Source: Anthoceros angustus
Taxonomy: Eukaryota > Streptophyta > Anthocerotopsida > Anthocerotales > Anthocerotaceae
NCBI GenBank assembly: GCA_010909165.1
Contig: VJWM01000025.1
Coordinates: forward strand, 1,550,001 to 1,614,000
Length of the DNA: 64,000 nt
Direction of reading: 5' to 3'
Numbering within the stretch: the stretch's first letter is position 1; each line of letters begins with the position of its first letter. Of the stretch, positions 43,501 through 55,389 are shown piece after piece. The position numbers were made by a program, and so were the translations under genes. Below the pieces are notes generated by a model. That model saw only the letters and a list, made by a program, of their open reading frames with translations, did no database searches and was not told the DNA's origin.

Positions 43501-44768
43501 TGTGATGATAGCCCTAGCTGCTTTATATGGTCTCTCCATACATCGCTAGATGTGGAGACCGCGTTTCTTCATGGAATTTTAAGAGAAGAAATCTATGTTC
43601 AACGACCTCCGGATATGAAGTAAAGGCCAAGAGTCCAAGGTGTGCCTTCTTGAAGACACTCTATGGGTGAGCGATCTCAGGAGGGTATGGTACGAGCATC
43701 TACTTGTATTTACTCAGCACGGGTTATGTTAAAAGTCTGGACTCTAGCGTCTTCACAAGACATAGGGGACAACAGATGCTTATGATGGGTCTCTATGTAG
43801 ATGACCTCATCATGGTTTCAAATGATGAACAGTATTTAGCGGAGTGCAAATCTGCTCTTCGGAAAGAGTTCAAAATGACTGATAATGGGAGTATGTCATA
43901 CTGTCTTGGTATTCAGGTTGTTCAGAATCCGTCTAATCATACTATTACCTTGCATCAGGGAACATATGTTTCTAACTTACTGACCAAGTATGAAATGTCT
44001 AGCTGCAAACCTGTAGACACACCCATGCAAACAGGTCCAAGACTAAGTAAGACTATGTCACCTCAAGTAGCTGAGGAAGCTGCTGAGATGCAATCAGTTC
44101 CGTATGCAGGCGTAGTAGGCAGTAGTGTTCAGCATTTAGCTCAATACACTAGACCAGATATAGCGTGTCCTAATGGCCACGTTTCCCAGTTCCTGTCCAA
44201 TCCTGGAAAGTTACATTGGGTAGCAGCTAAAAGAATCCTTAGATATCTTCAGCGCACGAGAACCCGTGGAATTCAGTACAAAGGAGGTCCTGATGCTGCA
44301 ACCAAGCTTATAGGTTGGACTGATGCAGATTATGCAGGCGATCCGGACTCTAGAAAATCCACAAGTGGTTATGTGTTCATGCTTGCAGGGGCCTGTGAGC
44401 TGGAAGTCAAAGAAACAAACCTCGATTGCACGAGTTCAGCTGAATCTGAATACATTGCTGCTGCCTCAGCCGCCAAGGAAGGACTATGGATTGTTCAGCT
44501 CCTTGAGACCTAGGTTACCCACAAGATGGCCCTTTGAAATTAATGTGTGATAACAGCTACCATAGCTCTCTCAAGAGATCTGAGGTTTCATGAGCGATCA
44601 AAACACATAGAAGTCGAGATATCACTTCCTTCGTCTCAAGGTGGACTTAGGAGCGCTAGTGTTGACGTACGTATCCACGAAGACCAGCTAGCCGACATTC
44701 TCACCAAGCCTTTGGGAAGATTAAACATGAGAGCTTTTGTGCAAGATTGGGGCTTGTTGATTTTGTGA
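40530..44768 (+). pseudogene. Copia gag-pol remnant
   Basis: Gag-like sequence (KLTSVNYHTWAARLEMLL) starts near 40575. A CCHC zinc knuckle (CHYCQKLGH then ECRK) at 41248-41295 is split by a frameshift. The protease site reads LLDKGATG near 41440, where D-S/T-G is expected. The integrase C-terminal part is visible at 42440-42555 (LIFVGYGEDGVKGYRLYN). RT begins near 43300 (TWTLVDPPKDKNIVGSKWVL) and shows YVDD at about 43794. RNase H follows (WTDADYAGDPDSRKSTSGY, ESEYIAA), ending with LADILTKPLGR. Stops and shifts interrupt every domain except a 269-codon RT/RNase H frame (43704-44513). Confidence 0.9.
42823..43252 (+). repeat. Internal tandem duplication in the Copia element
   Basis: A ~210-220-bp segment (GACCAGATC...GATGGATTTCA...TTTGACAAATCACAAGGCC...AAGAAGCACTAG) occurs twice in a row, 42823-43032 and 43033-43252. 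It lies between the integrase and RT coding parts. The two copies differ mostly by small indels. Confidence 0.85.
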
Positions 44769-44805
44769 TGCCGATGTTTCAGATCATCTCGCTTCAAGGG
44801 GGGTG

Positions 44806-44982
44806 TGTGAAAGTTATTACTTTGTGAAGCTCGTTACTGAATCGGTTTCATGCTAAGGACACATTGTGAACAGACACGCCTCTTCGTTATGCACTTGTTA
44901 AATGCCTTTCACAGCTCATAAACACACATGCTTTGCTTTTCTCTCCTCGTGTATGTGTGTCTGGTCTGATCGCTTTGGTTCG
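44806..44982 (+). repeat. Copia 3' LTR
   Basis: Begins TGTGAAAG after the polypurine tract and ends TTTGGTTCG before the target duplication GTGGA. The last base differs from the canonical CA end. Confidence 0.93.
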
Positions 44983-45349
44983 GTGGAGACCCGTGACTCA
45001 TGAAGAGCATATCCCGAGTGTGAGCAGGCCTTCCAAGTCGTAGTCGTAGGCTGAAACCCATGAAAGTCTTGAGCGTCACGAATTGTTGAGGGCTGTCGAT
45101 TCCCGTCCATGACCACGGTGAAGCACTTGAATCCATAAACAAAGGCGGAATGTGAGGCGCACGAAATTCAAGAAATTGATTTCAAATTGAATGTGGACGG
45201 GCGGTGAATTTTAAGCACACGAAGGAGCTGGTATCAAGAGCTGCACATGCACATGTCTCATGTGGCTTTACATCCAAGGCGACAAGCTCAAGTGTGCGTG
45301 AGCTTGTCCTCTTCCTTCTTCCTAAAACTTTTCTTCAAGTTTTCCGATG

Positions 45350-46502
45350 CTGGACCTCTAATTGGGAACAATTGGGAGTAGCAAAATCGTCCCATTTAGA
45401 GGGGTTCCGTTTAGGCATTTTCATCTTTTTGAAAATAAAAATATTTAAAATAAAAATCTTTTAAATCAAAATTCGAAAGAGCTTAAAAGCTTCCAAAAAT
45501 CCAAAAATCCAAAATGCTCCCTCATACTACATAGCTGCCAACCTAATTCTAGTTTGCGGGTTAAAATAATCATCAATCCTTGATTGATCTTTGAGTTCTT
45601 TCATCCAATGACTAGCAATATGTTTTTCCAATTGAGAATGCAACTTCAAAGCATCAAGAGTGTTATGTGGCATCTCTTCCAAAACATCTTCGCTATCCTC
45701 ATAGCATTATCTCTGACATCCTTTGTCGTGACGCGGTCTTGGCGCTATGGTCTCCACGACGCATTCTCCTCACCCTCCTCATTGTGGAGGGATTAATGCT
45801 TGCCATATTTCGTCCTCCGTAGGAATATCGTAGTCTCCAATACTTCATCCTCACAATCCTAGACAATGCACTTTTAGAAGCGCTATTGAAAACTTCTCTT
45901 GTCCATCTAGTCAACTCCTTAAGTGTGCAAGAGTGTTGGACATAATATTCAAACCTCTTTCTTTTGTTGCTTTGTTAGGGTAGCATGCTTGCGCGGCGGC
46001 TTGGGCGGCATTGTTCCTACACGTCAAAGAGAATGGGTAAGGAACACATACAAAATATCTCACAGCAAGACAACAACTTACAACACCATAACACAAACTT
46101 ACAACACATAAGACAACTTGTACAATGAAACAACTTATGTACTAGGAACAATGCTTCTGATCACAAAGCATAGTGTACAGAACTACTACATATATAGGCC
46201 CAATCTCGATGACTGTCTATGTTTTATGATATAATCTCAATAGCCTTTAACTTGACATAATCTCAATAACTCATGATTTAATCTCGATAAGATGATTTCC
46301 TCAATTTTTTATTTTTTATAAAAAATATGTATTTTCCCTTTTACAGAGGTGTACTTGTATTGAATGTTTGGGAGACATGTTCCCATTTACAAATTAGAGG
46401 GGTTTCCCATTTAGCATGTAGCACATTCAAGGGAGTAAGCCCGGGCGTCCCATTTAAAGGGGGTTCCCATTTATAGGGGTCCCAATTAGAGGGGTTTGAC
46501 TG
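45350..46502 (-). mobile_element. pogo/Tc1-mariner-like element remnant
   Basis: This ~1.15 kb interrupts the unit spacer, which is continuous in units II and III (TTTTCCAGTATCTTTC). The right end reads CCCAATTAGAGGGGTTTGACTG followed by TA. Its reverse complement, CAGTCAAACCCCTCTAATT, resembles the termini of plant pogo-type elements such as Emigrant/Lemi (CAGTNAAACCTCTATAA). The left end is a degenerate inverted copy (CTGGACCTCTAATTGGGA). On the minus strand, 45545-45700 encodes EDVLEEMPHNTLDALKLHSQ and QSRIDDYFNPQTRI, which recalls the tail of a DDE transposase. Confidence 0.6.
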
Positions 46503-47577
46503 TATCCTTGTACGTGCACTTCCTTGCAGCAAGGTTGTCGTTGTTGCAGGTGCTGCGTATTTCATCTAATCCGTGTCCAATGCTTCGTCTTCATATTCCC
46601 ATGCTTCACGCGCACAATATATATAAATTTCAATGCGTGTTGCCGTGCAGCCTTTTTGACTTCAGGTCATTTTCCTGCGGCTTTTGCATAATCTCTGGCA
46701 CTTCCACGACATCAATCGTCCGACTCCCCTGTGTTCTCTCTACTGTGGTATGGAGTTCTTCTCCATCAGCAAATGGCGCACCAGGGACGGATGACGTCCT
46801 CCATGGTGCGCGATGATGCAGGGCAGCAGGCCTTTCACGCGTTTTGTCATGGTACTCGGTGCAAAGTCACAGTTTAGATAATGACCAATGCCTGCCCCCG
46901 GCGTCAACACGGCCTGCACATGTCAGTACAGGCAAACGGCGATATGGAAGGCGCAAACAACGGCGATATGTAAGGCGCAGTGCGAGGAGACGAGTTGAGG
47001 TCAAAAAACGCTGAGGATGGATTCACACTATAACCGGTCTTGACTGACCAGTCAGTGCCGCGTCACGGCTTTGTTCCGAGCGGTGACCCGTTCGACCACC
47101 CTTGGCATTCACATACGAGTGGTCTGCACGAGTTTAGGATAGAGTTTACCTGTTTCATGAAAATTATCCAAATCATTATTCTATCCCGCTGTGCATGTGT
47201 CGTTTACAGGCACCTTGTCATGCACTTCGGCTTTTGCTTTCTTCTTGTGCGAGTCGGTCGAGCCCCTTCTTCGTGTGCGAGTCGGTCGAGCCCCTTCTTC
47301 GTGTGCGAGTCGGGTGTGAGCGCCTGCCCTTATGCGGTTTAATGCGTACATGCGTGAGAAACCCTAACGTAAAACCCACAGTCGCGCAATAGTATACGCC
47401 CCTACGCGCCAGAGCATTGATTGATGAGATGCATCCAGAGGCAGACCACCTTGACAAACCCCATGCTGAACGTACCCTATGGCATGGAGGATTCCGGCAG
47501 TGTACGGTTGAACCATGTCCGCAATACCATTCGCTGACCTGTGGGGATGCTTGCTCAGGATGACTCCCGCGGATGTA
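46503..47577. other. Unit IV spacer, shortened
   Basis: Continues the spacer after the pogo-like insertion: TATA-like site (46617-46627), hairpin region, the ACTATAACCGGTCTTGACTG segment (47027-47046), and a reduced AT-rich part. A deletion near 47345-47395 removes the minisatellite and purine repeat. No gene seen. Confidence 0.6.
47245..47320. repeat. 28-bp tandem repeat
   Basis: GTGCGAGTCGGTCGAGCCCC followed by TTCTTC is repeated about 2.5 times in unit IV. Unit III has a single related copy near 31513-31535. Confidence 0.8.
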
Positions 47578-48708
47578 GCATGTGGTTCTCCGGAAGACCA
47601 AAATCCATTCACAAAATGTTGGACACGGTGAGAGTCTCTCACTCTCATCTCCCATTTTTCGATCCGCGACAGGACTTTGCTTCCAGAAGCCCGTATGCCA
47701 ATGCCAGCTTCTCAGAATGGCCACTTCACGCATCTTCCTCAGATACCCGCTTTAGCACCAATTGCCTGTGTGGCACATGGCCTCCATCGTCCTTGCAACA
47801 CACAATTCAAGCTGCTTAGCTTCAAGGAAATGTCGTCCCTGTCTTCTCCCACAGCGAATGTGTGCACCTGGCTGTTCACCTCAATCCACGCCCATGCAGC
47901 CTTCTTGAATGCACCTGAACTCTTTCCCAGGTTCTCTACCCTCTCTACATCCCTCCACATGCCAGCATCTGCGTACAGATTTCCAAGTAGCACATATGCT
48001 GCTGCATTTTTAGGTTCAAGTTTTATAAGTTGCTCAAAGCATCGACCCTCACGCTCAGGATCTCCATGGCTTTTGCCCGCATTCAGCAAGGCTTTCCACC
48101 TCACAACATCATTCTCAAAGGGCATGGAGTACAACAACTTCCCTGCCTCATCCAGACGCCCCGGCTCGCCCAATGATGTTAACCCATGCAAGCGCAGTGA
48201 TAAACCCCAGATGTGATCCCGCCATGCTCCTGCACCATGCGTTCAAAATACTGCTGACCCTCGTCCACCAGTCTAGCGTGTCTGCATGCCACAGGAAGCG
48301 CGTGCATAAAGAGTCCAAGCTTCTTCACCAAGCCCTGGCTGAACAAATCCTATGATCATGGTATTCCACGTCACCAAACTAGTTTCTGGCAGGCAGTCTG
48401 TCCAACACTCTGCAAGAATCCTCTAAGCTACCACATTCTGCATACGTGCCCACCACACTGGTACCAACAACCAAATCAGCTTCTAGACCTATTTCTTGTG
48501 GCTCAAAATGGGGCTCCCTCCCCCACCAGCACATGCATTCAGGAGGCAAACAAACGTAAAACTATCAGCAGGCATCCTCCAGGACAGCTCCTCAACGTAA
48601 TGGCCTCCAGTTCCATACATCTGGAAAGCCTAAGAGCTTCTCTGGCGAACCCTTGGTGTGCATGCCCTGCAATCAAGCCATACCTCACTGGGTCTGGCTC
48701 CAACAGCG
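47578..48708 (-). pseudogene. PLS-class PPR protein with degenerate DYW end (copy 4)
   Basis: The minus strand keeps the E and E+ region open (47739-48191: VVRWKALLNAGKSHGDPERE, LEPKNAAAYVLLGNLYADAG, WAWIEVNSQVHTFAVGED). The tail reads RDSHRVQHFVNGFWSSGEPH, so the DYW end is lost as in the other copies. Upstream PPR repeats are broken, and part of the sequence for the CLLNAC motif region is deleted near 48525. Confidence 0.78.
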
Positions 48709-48799
48709 GCTGAGACTCTATGAAGCTGTGAGGAAATCGGTGGTGCGTTTCGATGGGGCATTGGTGGCGTTCTCCAGGCCACCCTAGCTGTTCGAGTCC

Positions 48800-51210
48800 A
48801 TTTTGCGGGGGGGCAGCAGCTGGGGCTCTACTCAGGTTCCAAGCTCTATCCCGCATTGGCGTCCGCATACCCTCATGAATGGGGGTTGCTGCGAGAAAAA
48901 GAATATCAGACCATGATCATACAAAGGCAAGGCTATGTCAACACAACGAGATTGATCATCACACTCACCTGATGGATCCCGCATGGGAGAGTCATGAAGG
49001 AGCCTGGGTGCATGGGAGTTCTGGAAGGGTGCGTAGGTGTTTTACCACCAAGTCCATATCTATATGATTCCCTGCAAGGAAATGGCAGAGGGTTTATAAA
49101 TACGCTTCTAACAAGGGATCCTTCCAAGCTACTTACTTGAGTCTGTCACAGTAGCACAGACCTGAAGGAGCTCGAAGCCATCGGCGTGTCACCAATGTCT
49201 GAGAGTTGATCTCTCCGCACTGCCACACGATCAGATGCAGGCTCAGACACAACATCCTAGATAGACAGCACCTCAGAAGCCGGCAGTTCAGAGTTGTGAA
49301 CAATTGTTTGGACAAACACACACAAGGAGGACACAAGGCATAACTGTACCCTCCTCCATTTGAGACTCTAGGTCAAATCGAACAGTGGTGTTTGTACATC
49401 CTTTACACGGCCTCGGTAACCTTTGGACCGCCCCAATCTTGTTTTGACTGTCCTCCCCAAGTAGCCCCTCATCTCTTAGGGCGTGGCCCCCATTTCGGCG
49501 ACCATAACCTCCTCCAAACCCTGCAGTCAATTTTATCTCAGCAACCTTGGTCTACCTACGAAACCCAGGAACATCACGGGTGCCTGCAGAAGGCCAGTCA
49601 AACCTAACACTTTGAGGAAGGTACCGAGATGGAGGATTTAGGTTGCTGAAGCTTGATGTGACCGCTCTCTGCAAGATAGCCCAAGAACTTCCAAAGTTGC
49701 AGACACGTTGAATTGCATGCACATATAATCCCAATGCCTATCAATTCCAACCACCGTCGTCAAACCAAAACTTCAATGTAAAGAATTAAGGTCCATACAC
49801 AGACTACCAATACTGTTTGCCCGAGAGCCTCCGCATGCTGAACACACATAACAAAGGGCGTACCACTCGTTCATTCCCACTTCTCATACCACCAAGTGCA
49901 ACACACACTTGTGATCGCACACAAAAAAAGCCACCATTCTCCAAGTGGTGACGGTCATATATAAATAGGATGCTGCGGTTTACGTGCTCCACCGGCTCTT
50001 GTCTACCCTGTACATCAGTTGCATCAGCTACACCAAGACTACCGATGGCTGACTGATGTCTACCAGAATTGAACATTCACAGCTTGTACTAGACAGAAGA
50101 AGTACCTTGCTGAGACCATCACGCACTCATACAATGTCCTTCACACCGACAGTTGCTTGACTGCCCAACAGAACCAAACAATACTCGCGCATCAGAGGAT
50201 ATTGGAGTTTCGGTAATTACTGGAATGCATGAACAATATGATCTTACTCCAGTAGAACAAGGTCATGTAGCTCATAATCCCCCAACTTCGAAAGACCTGT
50301 TGTGACCTCTGAGCTCTCCAGCGTTACACAAGCACTGTTGGCTCCAAGACCAAAGTCCACATGCACGCACATAAAAACCCCACTGGTCCACAGCATCACT
50401 TACATCCTCCGCTGTGGTCTCATTCAGAAAAACCACTGGATGGTGGTTCACCTTACCACCTTTCCAGTAGATCCTAAACGAGCCCCTCTGATCACCTTTA
50501 CATGATCTCCCGTCTTGAAGAATTAACGCACTTGTGACTCATTCACCGCAATGGTTTCCTGTCACATCAAAGGGTTAATCAAGTAGAGTGATATACTGTG
50601 TTAACCGATCTGCTACATCCTGCAGCTGAGTGAAACGAAAAAACAAAACTAGAGGACATCAATTACCTTCAGCGACAAATCCTCTGGACGGATGTATACT
50701 GTGTCGTCATCAACCTTTTCCACATTTCCCATCAACTTCTGCAAGTCTCATTCGATAAGCACAACAGCATCCCCTTTCATGAGCTTGCCCCTACGCTTTG
50801 AGGACAATGCTGATGGAAGCCCCATTGCATGTATACTGCCATCTTCTCCAGATTTCTGGGATTTCTGCACAGCAAAAGTTGGGACCACATTGGTGTCCAC
50901 ACTCTTCAGAGAGACCATCTTGTAGAGGCAACCATCCTTGAAAGTCATCCCATTGAAAACATGAAGGAGTTCTCCCGTCGCTACATCACGCCTATAGTCA
51001 ACAGGGATTCTCATGTTTCTGTACAGCAGCAAAGGTTTGCATGAGGTTCGTACAACAGCTTGAACCTGCTGCACCAACGAGTGACCAAGAGACATGCAGG
51101 AAGAGAGTGGGATGGCCCACTTGAGCTCCTCAACGTTCAAGAACCGTGGAGCTGGTCTCAAAGTCTTGTTTTTGTCCCTGTCATCTCTATCACCCTGCAC
51201 GTCAATTGAC
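48800..51210 (-). pseudogene. SPT5: 5'-truncated SPT5, most complete copy (copy e)
   Basis: Exons in order on the minus strand: [15 protein letters not shown] (51121-51200); intron 51019-51120 (GTGGGC...TACAG); exon 50667-51018 with NMRIPVDYRRDVATGEL, MTFKDGCLYKMVSLKS and KOW1 ending at donor GTAATT; KOW2 near 50500; TTGLSKLG-like segment near 50290; KOW4 (50076-49860) with LFIYDRHHLENGGFFC and SQVCVALGG open where copy b is shifted; KOW5 near 49420; C-terminal MRTPMRDRAWN near 48860. KOW1 has one change (CTCATTCGA, losing a codon start). The N-terminal acidic and NGN parts are absent, so it cannot encode full SPT5. Confidence 0.88.
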
Positions 51211-53647
51211 GGAACCCCACTTTCAGTGAAAGATGTTCATCTAATGCTCATGTACCATCATGATACGTGGTACATGTCCTTCTGTCAGCATGAGCCGTTC
51301 TGCAAAGACGTCTATGGAGGTAGCATTGCTGGCAGGATGAAACGTGAGAAGCACTTTTCGGTACAAGTTTTTCTTTGACATCACTTGACCAGCACCTCAA
51401 GTGAAAGACTCCAAGGGGCAGCGCCAGTCAGCTATGTACATACCTCTAACCATATAGCTATGAACATACCTCTGACACATTGCGGGGATCTAAAGTAGTG
51501 CCACGCAGGGGACCAAGACACATTGTACACACCATTGTGATCATATTCGCTGTCTGCATGATGCGGGCTCTTGTTGCAAATCCATCAGTCCATCATGAGT
51601 CAACAGCGGTTGGCTACTAGAATGTTGGAATCACAGATGTTGCATCTCCGTTTCAGGGTAATATGTGCTAGAGCTATTCCACAAAGAGGAATGAGAACTT
51701 AGCAGGGACAAGCTGTCACATGAAGTATCAACATCATCCTGCGCATTCTGTGGCTGCACACAATGGCGAGCATCATTCGATTGGGGAGCTCGACGCGTCC
51801 GAGTCCCAGTGAAGCCAGAGGGTTTGCAACTCGTTCCGGACCTCCTTCATTTCGGGACGATCTCGGGATCTGGGGGCCAAGCACCTGACAGCCAAAGCGG
51901 CCACACTGGCTATCGATGCCCGGAGGCTCCCATTCGCTGAACTGTGCGTGTCCGCCAACACAGGGTCGATCAGTTCTTGCCACTCCCCCCTGTCCATGGC
52001 AGACAGTGCCAGGGTCACCAAGCTAGTCGCTTCATAGCCTCTCCCAAAATCGATAGCAGGCTTTGAGGAAATGAGTTCCAGTAGCACAACGCCGAAGCTG
52101 TAGACATCGCTCCTGGGAGTCAGCTGGAAGCTGGAATAATACTCTGGATCAATGTAGCCCATGGTGCCTTGGATTGCCACTGTGGAGACATGAGTAGCTG
52201 CCTTGCTGGGAGCTAGCTTGGAGATGCCGAAATCTGCCACCTTGGCATTCAAGTCGTCGTCCAGGAGAATGTTGCAAGACTTGATGTCTCGGTGGAAGAT
52301 GGGAGGGTCGGCAGCCGAATGAAGATAGGCCAGGGCATCGGCAGTCTGTAGCGCTATGAGAAGGCGTTGCCTCCAGCTGAGGGGAGAGAATCCTTGTCTG
52401 GTCCCTTCCAGATGTTCCTTCAGTGTGCCGTTGGGGACAAACTCGTTTGTTCTCCATGGAACAACCCAGCAGCTTCACCAAGTGTCTGTGACTCACTCCC
52501 GACAGAATCCTGACCTCATTGAGAAACTGGTACTTGTACTGGGGAGCCTTCACGCTTGCCCTTCTTGATGGCTACCGCTGTGCCATCGGCGAGCTTGCCA
52601 CGGTACACTGTGCCGAAGCCGCCGGCTCCGATCTGGGCCGAGTCCGAGAAGTTGGAGGTGGCTTTGCGGAGTTCCCCAAGGGGCATCACCGTCACCGTTT
52701 GCCTCTCCAGCAGCGTGGCAATCAAGTCCGCATCTTGCTGGTGCTTTTTGGAATACACTCTCCATCTCCAGAGGGAGAACAAACAACTGGCCGCGCAAAC
52801 CGATACAGCGGAAACCACTATTGCCACAAGCACCCACACGTTGATACCATGGCCAGCAGGCGCAGCAGGTTGATTCCTGCAGGGCGGAAGAGGTTCGCCG
52901 CAGAGGCCCGGATTGTCGGCGAAGAAGCTGGCGTCACTGACATCCGGACGCAGGCCACCTGGGATGGGCACAGAGATCGTTGCCGGACAGATTGATGGTT
53001 CTCAGGTTAGGCAATGCAAAGAAAAGCGTACCAGGTATTTCTCCTGACAGATTGTTGTGGCTAAGGTCCAAGACTTGCAGAGTGAGAGGAAAGCTGTCTG
53101 GAATGGGGCCGGACAGCTTGCTGTGGGATGCGTTGAAGTGCAGCAAGCTCGGCAGACCTGTGACGAGCCCAGCCGGCATCGTTCCCTCCAAAGAGGTGTT
53201 GCTCAGATCCAACACGCGGAGAGTGACGGGTAACCTCTGGGGAATGGGGCCAGATAATCTGTTGTTGGACAGGTTGAGGAAGGTCAAATTGGGCATGGAA
53301 AGATAGAAAAGCTGGTCCGGCACTGTTCCGCTCAAGTTGCAAGATGCAAGATCCAAGATCTGGAAGGAGTCCAGACTCGTTGGCCTGGAACAATTGAGGC
53401 TGTCCGGCAATGGTATGCCCATGAGATCGCTACCGGCTAGACGAAGTTCCTCCAGCGGGGGGGTAGGAAAACGAAGCTCGGAACAACTTCTCTCCAGCAT
53501 ACTCTGCAAGGGATTGGGGAACTCCTCGGAAGGTGTCATGTTGAAATCGTTGTGGCTCAAGTCCCAAACTGGCCCAACCATGAGGTCCTCGATCGAGAGC
53601 AAGTTGGTGAGGTCCCCAGTGAATCGGTTGCCTTGCACTCGGATACT
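51054..53647. repeat. Tandem segmental duplication, unit V, truncated
   Basis: The last unit matches the others from the SPT5 intron through the kinase and the 3' part of the LRR region. Homology stops at about 53648, where the sequence changes to an unrelated PPR gene. This is the right edge of the array. Confidence 0.88.
51631..53647 (-). pseudogene. LRR receptor kinase copy 5, N-terminally truncated
   Basis: Contains the 3' LRRs (52934-53638), membrane segment ([18 protein letters not shown]) and kinase. Unlike copies 2 to 4 it keeps an intact DFGISKLAPS motif (52210-52234) and an open C-lobe down to near 51780. It has its own lesions: a 17-bp deletion in the N-lobe near 52446 (between the MENK and FVPNG motifs), a shift near 52970, and one near 51785. 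The N-terminal half of the LRR region is replaced by PPR sequence at 53648. Confidence 0.86.
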
Positions 53648-55386
53648 GCAGGATCTGCTTGAAGCCCTTGTCCTACAATCTCAGCATGCAACTGCTTTCC
53701 CTTCTCCAAAGCTGGAGAGCCTGCAATTGCACAAGCCTGCAGGAGGCACAGAAATGCCACAGAGTCGAGTGTAGAAATGCCTTCTTCTCGCACTATACAG
53801 GTGAAGGGCCTCCTTACCCATCCCCTGCAGGGAGTATCCAACTATCAGAGACGTCCACGTCACCACGTCCTTTTGACCAAGTCCTTCAAACACGGTCCGG
53901 GCATCCTCTAGGCTGCCACACTTCGCATACATGTTGACCAAACCGTTGGCAACAAACACATCGTCTTGGAGTCCTCGCTCTTTTATCCGTGCGTGCAGCT
54001 GCTTCCCCTTGTCCAAAGCCGAGGTACCCACACTAGCACACGCCTGCAGGAGACACACAAAAGTGACAGGATCTGGTTCAGCGACACCTATTTTTTGCAT
54101 GGTACTGTAGAGATGAAGAGCTTGGTGAGCCATACCCTGCTGAGAATATCCTGCTATCATGGCATTCCATGTGACCACATCCTTTTCATGAAGTCCATCA
54201 AACACACTCTGGGCATCCTCTAGACTTCCACACTTCGCATACATGTTTACCAAGCTGCAACTTACAACCATATCAGCGCCAACTCCTAGCCTTCTAATCT
54301 CTGCATGGAGCTGCTTCCCTTTCTTCAAAGCTTCAGGACCCACACTAGCACACGCTTGCAGCAGGGACACAAATGTCACAGAAGTAGGCGCAGGATTCCC
54401 ACCTGCTCGCATAGCACTGTACAGACGAAGAGCCTCTCGACCCTGCCCTTGCTGGGAATACCCAGCTGCCCTTGCTGGGAATACCCAGCTATCATAGAAT
54501 TCCACGTCACAACATCTTTCTGATCAAGCCCGTCAAACACCCGTCTAGCTTCTTCCAAACTTCCACACTTCGCATACATGTCCACCAAGCAACTACTTAC
54601 AAACAAATGAGGCACAGCCCCACTGGCCAACACATCGGCATGCACATGCTGCCCAGTCCTCAAGTCCGCTATCCTGGCACAAGCCTGTAGGACTGCTACA
54701 AACACGTGGCCATCTGGTTTCACACTTGACCTGCAAATCTGATGATACAGCTGTATGGCCTTCTCAGCTTGACCTTGCTTGACATGCGCAGTGATGATGG
54801 CAGACCACATGAAGGCATCTGGTTTGTCAACCTCGGCAAACACTTTCATAGCGTCTCGCAACCTGCCATGATAAGCATACATGCGCAGGATGTGTGTGCC
54901 CAGGAACGTGTCCGTCTGATACCCCTTTTCCACCGAGAAAGCATGCACTTGGCGTCCCAGATCAAAATCCTTCTCGGCCACACATTTCTTCAGGACAGTA
55001 TAAAATAGGGGGATGGAAATGCTGCTGCCCGACCGCACCAGGACTCCCAAAGCCTCCACAGCCTCAGCCACCCGCCCCTGCTGACAAAGTTTCGTCACTG
55101 TTTCAGCCGTAACGCCTCGTCCGCATCCAGCAGGCCGGAAACCAGGATCAACCGGCAAGCTAGAGCAGGAATTAGGGGCACGACGACTTATCTGTAAATT
55201 GAGCGTAGACAGCTGCGTTGATTTCTCGAAATTGTCAAGCCAGAGTACTTCGCGGGACTCCCTGTGCCGGAATTGGGGGGGACGGAATCTCTTCTCATCC
55301 TGCCTACTGTCAAACCAGACGGTCTGATCCGCACAAAAATTTTCTCCACAAGAGTCCCTGCCTGCCTCTCTTGCTGGAAGGTATTT
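53648..55386 (-). pseudogene. PLS-class PPR gene A, fused to the array edge
   Basis: Minus-strand PPR protein with about eleven repeats: [80 protein letters not shown], then three further P-L-S sets (LLQACASVG, NMYAKCGSLEDA, VTWNAMIAGYSQQG). A 23-bp tandem duplication (54444-54489) shifts the frame, and another shift lies near 53800. The 3' end stops at 53648 inside a repeat (QGLQADPAV) and continues into receptor kinase sequence, so E and DYW domains are missing. No ATG is seen: the frame is open upstream from about 55158 to a TAA at 55387-55389. The true start may lie across an intron. Confidence 0.85.
54444..54489 (-). repeat. 23-bp tandem duplication within PPR gene A
   Basis: TGCCCTTGCTGGGAATACCC plus AGC occurs twice in a row. 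The extra copy (23 bases, not a multiple of three) shifts the frame inside the conserved GYSQQGQ segment. Confidence 0.93.
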
Positions 55387-55389
55387 TTA

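Larger units (their letters stand above)
40146..44982 (+). mobile_element. Copia-type LTR retrotransposon, full length but degraded
   Basis: Bounded by 183-bp and 177-bp LTRs that begin TGTGAAAG and end TTTGGTTCA / TTTGGTTCG, with five-base target duplications GTGGA at 40141-40145 and 44983-44987. The empty site is seen in unit III (CAAGGTGGAGACCC). A primer site follows the 5' LTR, and a purine tract (CAAGGGGGGTG, 44795-44805) precedes the 3' LTR. Gene order Gag, protease, integrase, RT, RNase H is that of Copia. The coding region is broken in many places, so it is non-autonomous now. Confidence 0.95.

Noticed and set aside
40146-44982. Integrated virus
   Set aside because: LTR length, primer site, gene order (integrase before RT) and lack of an envelope gene fit a Copia retrotransposon.
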